Positions 15,830 to 25,063 of a stretch of DNA of 64,000 bases are shown here, piece by piece. This DNA comes from an uncultured Dehalococcoidia bacterium. GTDB lineage: Bacteria; Chloroflexota; Dehalococcoidia; Lucifugimonadales; CATOSD01. Both the position numbers and the translations under genes were made by a program. The notes under the pieces were generated by a model. It was not told the origin of the DNA. It worked only from the letters and a program-made list of their open reading frames with translations, and made no database searches. Every line of letters starts with the position of its first letter. Positions within the stretch are counted from its first letter, which is position 1. The stretch covers positions 920,442 to 984,441 of the forward strand of contig CATOSD010000002.1 of NCBI GenBank assembly GCA_951812395.1, in the 5' to 3' direction.

Positions 15830-16365
15830 GGCTGGGCCAAGGATATGAGCCCGACAAGGGGAACCGGCCGGCGGAGAGCGTGTTCGAGCGCGTTCTTCCC
15901 AACGCGCTCACGGCCAAGTCGGACGAGCTTTTCGCGCTGGCGCGAAAGTCGTCGCTTTGGACGCTGTCCTTCGGACTGGCTTGCTGCGCCATCGAGATGA
16001 TTAGCACGCATATGTCGCACCACGACCTGGACCGTTTTGGCGTGGTGACTTGGCCCTCGCCCAGGCAGGCGGACGTGATGATAGTGGCGGGTACTGTGGT
16101 CAAGAAGATGGCGGAACCGATCAAGCTGCTCTATGAGCAGATGCCCGACCCCAAGTGGGTCATCGCCATGGGCAGTTGCGCGACCAACGGCGGCCCCTAC
16201 TACCGCTCCTATTCCGTGGTGATGGGCGTCGACCATCTCATTCCGGTTGACGTATACGTGCCGGGCTGCCCTCCTCGCCCTGAGGCGCTGATGAACGGCA
16301 TCATGCAGCTTCAGGAGAAGATTTCCCAGGACGCCAGGCAAAGTGGCGCAAGCTCAGCGTCCTAA
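15820..16365 (+). CDS. nuoB: NADH-quinone oxidoreductase subunit B
   Basis: A 181-residue protein. The GTG at 15820 is preferred because AAGGGGG lies 8 nt upstream; a GTG at 15826 overlapping the nuoA stop is the alternative. The N2 cluster ligands are seen in [17 protein letters not shown] and [10 protein letters not shown]2 passes electrons to quinone. The 3' end overlaps nuoC. Confidence 0.95.
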   Translation: MEVRLGQGYEPDKGNRPAESVFERVLPNALTAKSDELFALARKSSLWTLSFGLACCAIEMISTHMSHHDLDRFGVVTWPSPRQADVMIVAGTVVKKMAEPIKLLYEQMPDPKWVIAMGSCATNGGPYYRSYSVVMGVDHLIPVDVYVPGCPPRPEALMNGIMQLQEKISQDARQSGASSAS

Positions 16366-16876
16366 CCGCCCGCAAAGGCGCGAGCCCCCCGTCCCGGTCG
16401 CCGCGGTCTCACTGGACGAGCAGGCCGAGGCGCTGTCGAAGTTGCTCCCAGAGGCGCTCCGGGGCATCGAGACGCAGGTGGACGCCGCCGTGGACGAGGT
16501 CACGCTGACCGTGGAACCGCAGGACGTCCCGGCAGCCTGCCGTATTCTCAGAAGAGACCCCAGACTTTCGCTGCACTACCTGCGCTGCCTGTCCGTCGTG
16601 GACTACGAGGACAGGCTGGAGGTCAATTACCACCTGTTTTCGCGCGAGACGCGGCACAAGCTGGTGGTGAAGACATCGGTGCCCCACGACAACCCCCTGG
16701 TGCCATCGGTGATCTCTATCTGGCGCGGCGCCGACTGGTTCGAGCGCGAGGGCCACGATCTTTTCGGGGTCGTATTCCAAGGCCACCCTAATCTCGCTCC
16801 GCTGTTGCTGTACGACGGCTTCGAGGGACATCCAGGGCTCAAGAGCTTCCCATTCCACGACTATGAGGAGTGGTAG
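16343..16876 (+). CDS. nuoC: NADH-quinone oxidoreductase subunit C
   Basis: A 177-residue peripheral-arm subunit (30-kDa type). The signature [18 protein letters not shown] is present, and the C-terminus FPFHDYEEW is typical. The N-terminal about 30 residues are Pro/Arg-rich and not conserved. It overlaps nuoB by 23 bp, and nuoD begins at or just after its end. It is a separate subunit here, not fused to NuoD. Confidence 0.93.
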   Translation: MAQAQRPNRPQRREPPVPVAAVSLDEQAEALSKLLPEALRGIETQVDAAVDEVTLTVEPQDVPAACRILRRDPRLSLHYLRCLSVVDYEDRLEVNYHLFSRETRHKLVVKTSVPHDNPLVPSVISIWRGADWFEREGHDLFGVVFQGHPNLAPLLLYDGFEGHPGLKSFPFHDYEEW

Positions 16877-16892
16877 GGTAACAAGCCCAATC

Positions 16893-18017
16893 ATGCAGAT
16901 ACAAGAGCAACCCACACAGCAAGCCGACGCAATAGACCTCATGATAAACATGGGGCCGCAGCACCCGAGCACGCACGGCGTGTTCCGGCTCGTCATCTGG
17001 GTGGACGGCGAGCGTATCGTGCGGGCCGAGCCACACATTGGCTACCTTCACCGGGGCTCGGAGAAGCTGTCCGAGGGGGAACTTTACAGCCAGGTCATAA
17101 CCCTGTTCGACCGGCTGGACTACGTGGCGAACCTGAACGGCGAGCTTGCCTTCTGCCTCGCTGCCGAAAAGTTGATGGCATTGGAAGTGCCCGAGAGGGC
17201 CAACCTCATCCGGGTCATTCTGTGCGAGCTGAACCGCGTGGCGAGCCATATGCTGTTCTACGGAGTTTACGGGCTGGACGTTGGCGCGATGACGCCAGTG
17301 CTGTACGGATTTCGCGAGCGCGAGCGCATTCAGGCGCTGTTCGAGAGCGTGACCGGCGCGCGCATGATGCACAATTACATACGCATCGGTGGCGTAAAAG
17401 AAGACCTGCCGGAGGATTTTGGCAAACGAGTATCGACACTGCTTGACCAGCTCAAGCGCGGCGTCGAGGAGTGCGACGAGCTGCTGTCCCAGAACGAGAT
17501 GTTCCTGGCGCGCACCAAGGGTATCGGCGCCATCTCGGCCGAGGACGCTTTGGAGCTTGGCGTGACCGGCCCCAGCCTGAGGGCGAGCGGCGTCGCCGAG
17601 GACGTTCGTACTTCTGATCCGTACCTCATATACGACCGCTTTGACTTCGGGGTCCCGGTGGGCACCTATGGTGATTGCTGGGACCGGTATTACGTGCGAG
17701 TAGAGGAGATGCGCCAGTCCATAGGCATCATAGAGCAGGCGATGTCCCAACTGGAGGACGGGCCGATCATGGCGAACGTACGGCGGATCCTGCGTCCTCC
17801 CAAGGGCGAGGCCTATGTGCGCACAGAGTCGCCGCGAGGAGACTTCGGCGTCTTCCTGGTGAGCGACGGCAGCGATAAGCCCTACCGCGTGAAGGTGAGA
17901 GCGCCGTCGTTCGCCACGCTTCAGGCGCTTCAGCACATGCTCCGCAACGCCTACGTCGCGGACTCGGTGGTGATACTGGGGTCCATCGACATCATCTTGG
18001 GCGAGGTGGACAGGTGA
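16893..18017 (+). CDS. nuoD: NADH-quinone oxidoreductase subunit D
   Basis: A 374-residue 49-kDa-type subunit. It has NMGPQHPSTHGVFRL at the N-terminus, with the histidine that lines the quinone pocket, IGYLHRGSEKL and the C-terminal SIDIILGEVDR. Two ATGs are possible, 16863 (inside nuoC) and 16893; neither has a strong ribosome binding site, and 16893 is chosen because it gives the usual short lead-in. The stop overlaps the nuoH GTG by 3 bp. Confidence 0.93.
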   Translation: MQIQEQPTQQADAIDLMINMGPQHPSTHGVFRLVIWVDGERIVRAEPHIGYLHRGSEKLSEGELYSQVITLFDRLDYVANLNGELAFCLAAEKLMALEVPERANLIRVILCELNRVASHMLFYGVYGLDVGAMTPVLYGFRERERIQALFESVTGARMMHNYIRIGGVKEDLPEDFGKRVSTLLDQLKRGVEECDELLSQNEMFLARTKGIGAISAEDALELGVTGPSLRASGVAEDVRTSDPYLIYDRFDFGVPVGTYGDCWDRYYVRVEEMRQSIGIIEQAMSQLEDGPIMANVRRILRPPKGEAYVRTESPRGDFGVFLVSDGSDKPYRVKVRAPSFATLQALQHMLRNAYVADSVVILGSIDIILGEVDR

Positions 18018-19129
18018 GCGCCGAGCAGATCGCATTGTACGGCGCGGCGGCTACGGGGCTGCTGGTGTTCCTGTCGGTCATGGTGTTGGCTTTGACCTGG
18101 CTCGAGCGCAAGGCGCTGGCCAGAATCCAGATGCGAATGGGGCCAATGCGCGTCGGCTTCCACGGGGCGCTGCAGCCAATCGCGGACGCGCTGAAGCTGG
18201 TGACTAAGGAGGACATCCTGCCCTCCTGGGCGGACAGGCGTGTCTACTGGCTGGCGCCAATCGCCGTGTTCGTGCCGGCGCTGTTGCTGTGGGTCACTAT
18301 TCCGGTGACGCGCGACTTGGTGCTGCGTAACCTGGAGCTCGGCCTCTTCTACATCGTGGCGGTGTCGGTACTGTCGGTAATGGGCCTTGTGATGGCGGGC
18401 TGGGGGTCGGCGAATAAGTACGCCATTTTGGGCGGCCTACGCGCGGCAGGTCAGTTAGTCAGCTACGAGATACCCTTCATAATGGCGATTCTTGCCGTGG
18501 CGATGCTGGCACAATCGCTAGACCTGCGGGACGTCGTGGACGCGCAGGCCGACTTCGCCTACATACTCATCCAGCCGCTGGGTCTGTTCATATTCCTGCT
18601 CGCGGGACTGGCCGAGTTGGGGCGCACACCGTTCGACATCCACCACGCGGAGTCCGAGGTCGTCGGAGGACCGTTCGTGGAGTATAGCGGCGCGCACTGG
18701 GCCGTCTTCTTCCTCGCCGAGTACGTCAATACCTTCACCATCGCCGCCCTGACGGTGCTGCTCTTCCTGGGCGGGTGGCGATGGCCGGCCATGCCGTTCG
18801 AGGGCCTGGCGAATTCGGCCCTGTCGGTGGCATGGTTCCTCGCAAAGACCTACGCCGTGATCCTGGTCATCTTCTGGATAAGGGGGACCTATCCCCGGCT
18901 GAGGATCGACCAGTTGATGGCATTTGGCTGGAAGCTGTTGGTGCCGCTGTCGTTCCTCAACATAGTGTTGACCGGTGTGGTGATGTTCTACGAGTTTCCG
19001 CTGTGGGTGCTGGGCGTCGCGTCTGTGGTAGTATTGGGAGGCGCTTTCTACGTGATCTCGAAGAAGCCGGGGACCGATATCGAGAGGGATACGGTCACGG
19101 TGCACGCGGCCAGCAGTTTGCGGAGATAG
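18014..19129 (+). CDS. nuoH: NADH-quinone oxidoreductase subunit H
   Basis: A 371-residue membrane protein with about eight segments. Signatures are LERKALARIQMRMGP and ELGRTPFDIHHAESEVVGG followed by EYSG, which line the quinone channel. The GTG start overlaps the nuoD stop. The C-terminal tail after the last segment is hydrophilic. It connects the peripheral arm to the proton-pumping arm. Confidence 0.95.
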   Translation: MSAEQIALYGAAATGLLVFLSVMVLALTWLERKALARIQMRMGPMRVGFHGALQPIADALKLVTKEDILPSWADRRVYWLAPIAVFVPALLLWVTIPVTRDLVLRNLELGLFYIVAVSVLSVMGLVMAGWGSANKYAILGGLRAAGQLVSYEIPFIMAILAVAMLAQSLDLRDVVDAQADFAYILIQPLGLFIFLLAGLAELGRTPFDIHHAESEVVGGPFVEYSGAHWAVFFLAEYVNTFTIAALTVLLFLGGWRWPAMPFEGLANSALSVAWFLAKTYAVILVIFWIRGTYPRLRIDQLMAFGWKLLVPLSFLNIVLTGVVMFYEFPLWVLGVASVVVLGGAFYVISKKPGTDIERDTVTVHAASSLRR

Positions 19130-19202
19130 GGCGGCGACGGTCGTCGCGGTGCGAAAGCTACCCTATGGCTGGATCGCAGACAGTACTATCTGGAAAAGTT
19201 AA

Positions 19203-20207
19203 ATGATAGGTTTTCTCGAAGGGCTGAAAGTAACTCTCAAGACGGCGGGACGGAAGCCGGTAACGGCCGAGTACCCGGAGCCGCAGAAGCGGCTGGCGGT
19301 GCAGGACCGCTACATGGGCTTTCCTGCCCTGCTTTGGGATGGTGACGTCCCCGAGCCTTACTGCACCGGCTGCATGGTGTGCATACGCAACTGTCCCACG
19401 CAGTGCATGAGCGCGCAGATGACGGACAATCCGAAGCACGCAGAGGGCACCAGCCGTCGGCGTAAGATCATCAGCGAGTTCGAGATCAATCTGGGGCGCT
19501 GCATCCTGTGCGGCATATGCGTCGACGTGTGCAATTTCGACGCAATCGAGATGAGTCACGAGCACGAGTTGAGCAAGTACGAACGGAACGGCAACCGCGC
19601 TGACCTGCCCAAGCTGCTGGAGATGGGGCAGGAGTATCAGGACAAGACGGGTTGGAAGCCGACGCAGCCGGAGAAGAACAGCGGCGTGCCAGTCCAGAAG
19701 CCGACGCCGTCTGCCGCGCCGCCCGCACCAGCGGCGGCGATGAGCAAGGAAGAGCGTCTCGCGGCGGCCCGGGCCCGCGCGGCGGCCAAGCGCGAGGGCC
19801 AGGAGGCCGGGTCCGCGGAGCCTGCGGTGGCGATGAGCAAAGAAGAGCGTCTGGCGGCGGCCCGGGCCCGCGCGGCGGCCAAGCGCGAGGGCCAGGAGTC
19901 CGGGACGGCGGCGCCGCCGGCGGCGATGAGCAAGGAAGAGCGACTGGCGGCGGCCCGGGCCCGCGTGGCGGCCAAGCGCGAGGGCCAGGAGTCCGGGACG
20001 GCGGCGCTACCGGCGGCGATGAGCAAGGAAGAGCGACTGGCGGCGGCTCGTGCCCGCGCGGCGGCCAAGCGCGAGGGCCAGGAGGCCGGGTCTGCGGAGC
20101 CTGCGGTGGCGATGAGCAAAGAAGAGCGGTTGGCAGCAGCACGTGCCCGCGCGGCGGCCAAGCGCGAGGGCCAGGAAGCGCAAGAGTCCGAGTCCGAATC
20201 GCCGTGA
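19203..20207 (+). CDS. nuoI: NADH-quinone oxidoreductase subunit I with a five-repeat C-terminal tail
   Basis: A 334-residue protein, about twice the usual length. Residues 1-165 are a normal NuoI with two 4Fe-4S motifs: C54-C57-C60-C64 and C100-C103-C106-C110. After a Pro-rich linker, five 31-residue repeats start at 19740, each MSKEERLAAARARAAAKREG plus an 11-residue variable end. The repeats are Ala/Arg/Lys/Glu-rich and should form charged helices. Similar Ala-Lys repeats occur at the end of RnfC. GGAAAAG precedes the ATG, 73 bp after nuoH. The tail could bind membrane lipids, a partner protein or an electron donor replacing NuoEFG; that is inference. Confidence 0.93.
   Translation: MIGFLEGLKVTLKTAGRKPVTAEYPEPQKRLAVQDRYMGFPALLWDGDVPEPYCTGCMVCIRNCPTQCMSAQMTDNPKHAEGTSRRRKIISEFEINLGRCILCGICVDVCNFDAIEMSHEHELSKYERNGNRADLPKLLEMGQEYQDKTGWKPTQPEKNSGVPVQKPTPSAAPPAPAAAMSKEERLAAARARAAAKREGQEAGSAEPAVAMSKEERLAAARARAAAKREGQESGTAAPPAAMSKEERLAAARARVAAKREGQESGTAALPAAMSKEERLAAARARAAAKREGQEAGSAEPAVAMSKEERLAAARARAAAKREGQEAQESESESP
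19740..20204 (+). repeat. Five in-frame 93-bp tandem repeats within nuoI
   Basis: Repeat units begin with ATGAGCAA at 19740, 19833, 19926, 20019 and 20112, exactly 93 bp apart. Units 1, 2 and 4 are very similar, while unit 5 ends in QESESESP. The unit length preserves the frame, and the nucleotide identity is high enough for copy-number change by slippage or recombination. Confidence 0.95.
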
Positions 20208-20298
20208 GGCGCACTGAACCTGCCAACCCAGTGTCGACGGACTTGCGCATAAGCGCAGATTTGAGGCGCGGCACAAAAGACGGAGCACCCGCCCGAGG

Positions 20299-20817
20299 AT
20301 GGTAACGCCTTCTCTGATCCTGTTCTACGCCGCCGCGGCGCTGACGCTGGGCGGCGCGTTGGGTGTGGTTCTCACCCGCAACATCGTTTACGCGGCATTT
20401 GCCCTGCTTGCCTCACTCATAGGTGTTGCCGGTCTCTTTCTGCTGGCGTTCGCCGAGTTTCTGGCACTGGTGCAGCTGCTCATTTACGGCGGCGCCATCG
20501 TAATTGTCATACTGTTCGCGCTGATGCTTACTCGCATCCAGGACTTTGAGCGCATTACCGATAATCGCCAGTGGCCCATCGCGGCGATTGTGGCGCTCGG
20601 CGTGCTGGGACTGCTGGTGGCCTCGGTGTTGGCGACCAGCACCAGGACTCGAACGGGCCCGGACGGGGAACCTGTCCGCCAGGGCGTGGGGTTCGAGGTG
20701 TTCGGGGACACGCTGTTCGCGCAATGGGCGGTGCCGTTCGAGGTGGCCTCGCTTATACTGCTGGTTGCGCTGATTGGGGCCGTCATACTAGTGCGAAACA
20801 CCGGAGGGCGCGATTGA
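20299..20817 (+). CDS. nuoJ: NADH-quinone oxidoreductase subunit J
   Basis: A 172-residue membrane protein with five segments. The conserved third segment with LVQLLIYGGAIVIVILFALML is diagnostic. The ATG at 20299 follows CACCCGAGG, 91 bp after nuoI. The end overlaps the nuoK TTG start by 4 bp. Confidence 0.93.
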   Translation: MVTPSLILFYAAAALTLGGALGVVLTRNIVYAAFALLASLIGVAGLFLLAFAEFLALVQLLIYGGAIVIVILFALMLTRIQDFERITDNRQWPIAAIVALGVLGLLVASVLATSTRTRTGPDGEPVRQGVGFEVFGDTLFAQWAVPFEVASLILLVALIGAVILVRNTGGRD

Positions 20818-21131
20818 TAGAGCTCGCGCACTTCCAAGTGCTCAGCGCCGCGCTCTTCGCCATCGGGCTGTACGGCGTGCTGGCAAAGCGCAGCGCGGTG
20901 CTCATTCTCATGTCCATCGAGCTGATGCTGAACGCCGTCAACATCAACTTGATTGGCTTCTCAGCATTCATGGACTTCGCCGAGCCGCAGCGCGCGCTGG
21001 GCCAGGTGATAGTGGTGTTCGTCATCACCATCGCCGCGGCCGAGCTTGCGCTCGCCATAGCAATCATCCTGCGGCTGTACCGTAACCGCTCATCCGTGAA
21101 CGTGGACGAGCTGGACCTGCTGAAGTGGTAG
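20814..21131 (+). CDS. nuoK: NADH-quinone oxidoreductase subunit K
   Basis: A 105-residue membrane protein with three segments. The TTG at 20814 overlaps the nuoJ stop and gives the usual N-terminus (IELAHFQVLSAALFAIG). SIELMLNAVNIN contains the glutamate needed for proton transfer, and AAAELALAIAI holds the second one. The start fits the normal NuoK length. Confidence 0.94.
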   Translation: MIELAHFQVLSAALFAIGLYGVLAKRSAVLILMSIELMLNAVNINLIGFSAFMDFAEPQRALGQVIVVFVITIAAAELALAIAIILRLYRNRSSVNVDELDLLKW

Positions 21132-21210
21132 CGCGATGGCCATCCAAAGGGAGCCATGCGCGTACCGAGATGCGGGCGGTCTGCGAGCCTGTATCAGGCT
21201 GTAGAGACAG

Positions 21211-23070
21211 ATGCCTTTAGCCGACACCATAGGCACGAACTGGGCGTGGGTCATTCCGGCCCTCAGCGCTTCCGCATTCTTCATCGTCGCCATTGTCGGC
21301 AGATTCCTTCCCGGCAAGGGGGCGTTCGTCTCCATCGCCGCCATCGCGCTGGGGTTCGTGCTGTTCTGGTTCGTGTTCGCCGATCTACTTAGCAACGGCG
21401 ACGCCTTCTTCAGCATAAATTGGCTTTCCATCGGAGAGACCAACATCACCTGGGGAGTTACGGTCGATCGGCTGTCGGTGACCATGCTGGGGCTTGTGAC
21501 GTTCGTGGCGCTGCTAGTCCAACTTTACTCGGTGTCATACATGAAGGGCGACCCGCGCTTCGGTTGGTACTTCGCGGCGCACGCGCTGTTTGCGGCCGCG
21601 ATGCTGGCGCTGGTGCTGGCCGACAACCTTGTGTTCCTCTACGTCGCATGGGAGCTGGTCGGGCTGGGTTCGTTCCTGCTGATCGGATTCTGGTACGAGC
21701 GGCGCTCGGCGGCGGAGGCGGCGAAGAAGGCGTTCATCACAACCCGGATCGGCGACGTCGGGCTGCTCATCGGAATCATACTGCTGTACCGGGCGACGGG
21801 GTCGTTCGAGATTTCCACGATATTCCACGTGGCGCAGCAAGGTGGCATCGCGGAGGGAACGCTGACGGCGGCCATGGCGCTCATCTTCCTCGGCGCGATG
21901 GGCAAGTCCGCACAGTTTCCGTTCCATGTGTGGCTGCCCGACGCGATGGAAGGCCCCACGCCGGTGAGCGCGCTGATACACGCTGCGACGATGGTTGCCG
22001 CGGGCGTCTATCTCGTCGCCCGGCTGATGCCCCTGTTCGAGCTTGCGCCGCTGGTGCTGCTGGGGGTCGGTGTGATCGGACTGGTGACGTTCCTGTTCGC
22101 CGGCACGCTCGCGCTGGTGATGACGGATCTCAAGCGCGTGCTGGCCTATTCCACCATCAGCCACCTGGGTCTGATGATGCTGTCTCTGGGCGCGCTCAGC
22201 GTCGCTGCCGCGATGCTACACCTGGTAGCTCACGGCGTATCCAAGGCGTTGCTCTTCCTCGGCGCGGGCAGTGTCACGCACGGCACCGAGAAGACCGACA
22301 TTCGCGAGATGGGAGGGCTGATGCGCGTCATGCCTATCACGGCGATTACGTTCGTCATAGGCGCGGCATCTCTCGCCGGACTTGTGCCGCTCAGCGGCTT
22401 CTTCAGCAAGGACGAGATCATGCTGGCCGTGCTCGATCACAGGCACCCCGTCCTGCTGATCGCCGCTCTGGGCGGCTCGGTGCTCAGCGCCGTGTACATG
22501 GCGCGGCTGGCGCTCGTGGTGTGTTTCGGGAACAACCGCGGAGAGGGGGCGCATGAGTCGCCGTGGCTGATGACTCTCCCCCTGGCGGTGCTGGCGCCGT
22601 TCGCATTGATTCTCGGATTGATCGCCTACGGGTGGAGTGACTCCTACACCGGATTCGGCGGCTTCCTGACTGGTGGGGGCGTTCACCACGCGCCCATCTG
22701 GCTCCCAGTAGTATCGGCATTGCTGGTGCTGGCAGGACTGGCCTTTGGTTGGCGCTCCTGGGGACGGGGAAACGTGACGCCGTTCGAGGGGCGGGACAGC
22801 AGGCTGCTGCGTTTGCTAGAGAACAAGTACTACCTGGATGACGTATTCCAGTGGGTGATCGACCGGCTCGCGCTGGCGTTCAGCCGCTTTGTCGCGCTGT
22901 TCGACCGCGTGGTGGTCAACGACACAGGTGTGGACGGGCCGGCTTGGTCGGTGATGCTTTCGGCCCTGAGGATGCGTCTCGCGCAGACTGGACGGCTGTA
23001 CAACTATGGGCTGGTAATGGTCCTGGGCGTGCTTGCCCTGTCGGCGCTGTGGTGGTTGGTGCTGGCCTGA
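21211..23070 (+). CDS. nuoL: NADH-quinone oxidoreductase subunit L
   Basis: A 619-residue antiporter-like subunit with about 16 membrane segments. YVAWELVGLGSFLLIGFWYE, the FPFHVWLPDAMEGPTPVSAL loop and the lysine/histidine-rich central segments mark it as NuoL, and the long lateral helix is at the C-terminus. It begins 79 bp after nuoK. A C-rich repeat and a VOC-fold gene separate it from nuoM, which is unusual for the operon. Confidence 0.95.
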   Translation: MPLADTIGTNWAWVIPALSASAFFIVAIVGRFLPGKGAFVSIAAIALGFVLFWFVFADLLSNGDAFFSINWLSIGETNITWGVTVDRLSVTMLGLVTFVALLVQLYSVSYMKGDPRFGWYFAAHALFAAAMLALVLADNLVFLYVAWELVGLGSFLLIGFWYERRSAAEAAKKAFITTRIGDVGLLIGIILLYRATGSFEISTIFHVAQQGGIAEGTLTAAMALIFLGAMGKSAQFPFHVWLPDAMEGPTPVSALIHAATMVAAGVYLVARLMPLFELAPLVLLGVGVIGLVTFLFAGTLALVMTDLKRVLAYSTISHLGLMMLSLGALSVAAAMLHLVAHGVSKALLFLGAGSVTHGTEKTDIREMGGLMRVMPITAITFVIGAASLAGLVPLSGFFSKDEIMLAVLDHRHPVLLIAALGGSVLSAVYMARLALVVCFGNNRGEGAHESPWLMTLPLAVLAPFALILGLIAYGWSDSYTGFGGFLTGGGVHHAPIWLPVVSALLVLAGLAFGWRSWGRGNVTPFEGRDSRLLRLLENKYYLDDVFQWVIDRLALAFSRFVALFDRVVVNDTGVDGPAWSVMLSALRMRLAQTGRLYNYGLVMVLGVLALSALWWLVLA

Positions 23071-23131
23071 GGCGGCACGGGCACCCCCATCCCATCGAGG
23101 GGGAGAGGGACCTTGAATCGAAAGGATCGCT

Positions 23132-23521
23132 TTGGAGCGCTACATAGACTCAACTGAGCAACTGGTCACCGAGATATTCGTGCGAGACATCAGAGTTTCG
23201 GTCGAATTCTACCAGCGGCTGGGATTCGAGATTCTCCGGGACGACGGCGACTTCGTCGAGCTCACGTGGGAGGGCCACCACCTGTACTTGGACGAGCCGG
23301 GCGGGCTAGGCCCCGTACCGGACTCGCCGCAAGCCAACGTTCGGGTGATGGCGCCGGACGTGGACCGGTACTGGGAGCTTGCTCACGAGATGGGCGCGCG
23401 CGTTGTTCGACCCATCGCCGACCAGTACTACGGCCTGCGTGACTTCACCATCGCCGACCCCGACGGCTTTGGCGTGCGCTTCGGCACTAACTTACCGGTA
23501 AGGGAGCGGGACCAGGCGTAG
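23132..23521 (+). CDS. Glyoxalase/bleomycin-resistance (VOC) fold protein inside the nuo operon
   Basis: A 129-residue protein from a TTG start preceded by AAAGGA. IFVRDIRVSVEFYQRLGFEI opens a classic VOC domain, and FTIADPDGFGVRFG closes it. Two beta-alpha-beta-beta-beta modules fit one domain. The metal ligands cannot be assigned with confidence; an early E (LVTEIFV) and a late E/H are partly present. It sits between nuoL and nuoM, 3 bp before nuoM, so it is co-transcribed with complex I. It may be a resistance, detoxification or binding protein. Confidence 0.8.
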   Translation: MERYIDSTEQLVTEIFVRDIRVSVEFYQRLGFEILRDDGDFVELTWEGHHLYLDEPGGLGPVPDSPQANVRVMAPDVDRYWELAHEMGARVVRPIADQYYGLRDFTIADPDGFGVRFGTNLPVRERDQA

Positions 23522-23524
23522 CCC

Positions 23525-25045
23525 ATGCTGGATACACTCGACAGTTATCTGTTAATCGCGCTGATCGCGCTGCCGATGGTGGGGGCGGCGCTACTCATCG
23601 CGATTCCCGGCTACCGCGCGCAGACCGTGCGCTGGACAGCCGCGGCGTTCGCTTTCGCGTGCATGATTCTCAGCTTCTACGCCTTCGGATTCTACGACCA
23701 CGCCGAAGGCGGCCTGCAGTTCACCCGCACCTGGCAATGGCTCAGCATACCCGGCCCGTGGCCACTCGGCGACGATGGGATAACGCTGACGCTGGGCATT
23801 GACGGCATATCCGCGCCGATGATCCTTCTGACCGGAATCGTCATGTTCACCGGCGTGCTGGTGTCGTGCAAGCTAGAGGAGCGCAACAAGGACTTCTTCA
23901 TCCTCTACTTCCTGCTGCTCGCGGGAGTGTTCGGTGTGTTCGCCACGCTGGACCTGTTCTTCTTCTTCTTCTTCTACGAGCTGTCGGTGCTGCCCATGTA
24001 CCTGCTCATAGGGGTGTGGGGCAGCAGCAGCACTTTCCCGTCGTTCTCGCGCACCAAGGAATACAGCGCGATGAAGCTGACGATCTATCTCGTGGCGGGA
24101 AGCGTGCTCATCTGGATCGCCATCATTGCGATCTTCGCGGAGGCCGGGCTCGGCACGTTCGACATAGTCGAGCTTCAGAACGTCGAGTTTTCGCCCACAT
24201 TCCAGAAGGTGTTCTTCCCATTCCTGGCCATCGGATTCGGCGTGCTCGCGGGCCTGTGGCCGTTCCACACCTGGTCGCCCGACGGCCACGTGGCCGCGCC
24301 GACTGCCGTGAGCATGGTGCACGCAGGCGTGCTGATGAAGCTGGGCGCGTTCGGCATACTCCGCATCGGAATGTTCCTGCTGCCGGAGGGCGCGGAGTTC
24401 TGGATGCCGGCGCTTGTGGCGCTGGGCACGGTAAACGTGATCTACGGCGCGATTTCCGCAATGGGACAGACAGACCTGAAGTACGTCATCGGCTACTCCA
24501 GCGTCAGCCACATGGGGTACGTGCTGATGGGGCTGGCGACGCTTCACCCGCTGGGCGTGAACGGAGCCGTGCTCCAGATGTTCTCACACGGCGTGATGAC
24601 GGCGCTGTTCTTCGCCCTCGTGGGCGTGATCTACGACAAGACGCACACCCGCGACATTGCCGCCTTGGAGGGTTTGGCAAAGCGGATGGGTTTCACGGCG
24701 GCCTTCTTCGTCATCGCCGGCCTCACGTCGCTGGGACTGCCCGGGCTCAGCGGATTCGTGGCCGAGCTGCTCGTGTTCCTGGGCTTGTTCCAGACGTATC
24801 CAATCCTGGGTGTGCTGGGCGTGATTGGCGCGGCGATAACCGCCGTGTACATTCTTCGTCTGCTCGCACGCGTGCTGTTCGGCCCGCTAGGCGAGCGCTG
24901 GCGCGACCAGACCGACGCAAGCGGACTGGAGAAGGTGTCGACGGTGGTGTTGGCCGGTTTCATCCTGCTGGTTGGGCTGTTCCCCTTCCCATTCATTAGA
25001 GTGATAGACAGCGGCGTCGCGGACGTGCTGAGCAGGTTTGGTTAG
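23525..25045 (+). CDS. nuoM: NADH-quinone oxidoreductase subunit M
   Basis: A 506-residue antiporter-like subunit with about 14 segments. FFFYELSVLPMYLLIGVWG contains the key glutamate of segment 5, and GLWPFHTWSPDGHVAAPTAVS is the signature loop. The ATG lies 4 bp after the VOC gene. It pumps protons within complex I. Confidence 0.95.
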   Translation: MLDTLDSYLLIALIALPMVGAALLIAIPGYRAQTVRWTAAAFAFACMILSFYAFGFYDHAEGGLQFTRTWQWLSIPGPWPLGDDGITLTLGIDGISAPMILLTGIVMFTGVLVSCKLEERNKDFFILYFLLLAGVFGVFATLDLFFFFFFYELSVLPMYLLIGVWGSSSTFPSFSRTKEYSAMKLTIYLVAGSVLIWIAIIAIFAEAGLGTFDIVELQNVEFSPTFQKVFFPFLAIGFGVLAGLWPFHTWSPDGHVAAPTAVSMVHAGVLMKLGAFGILRIGMFLLPEGAEFWMPALVALGTVNVIYGAISAMGQTDLKYVIGYSSVSHMGYVLMGLATLHPLGVNGAVLQMFSHGVMTALFFALVGVIYDKTHTRDIAALEGLAKRMGFTAAFFVIAGLTSLGLPGLSGFVAELLVFLGLFQTYPILGVLGVIGAAITAVYILRLLARVLFGPLGERWRDQTDASGLEKVSTVVLAGFILLVGLFPFPFIRVIDSGVADVLSRFG

Positions 25046-25063
25046 GCTTCGTGCTGGGAGTGT

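Noticed and set aside
19486-20274. Long minus-strand frame antisense to the nuoI repeats
   Set aside because: It exists only because the 93-bp repeat has no stops on the other strand; the product is Pro/Arg-rich low complexity and the plus strand is clearly NuoI.
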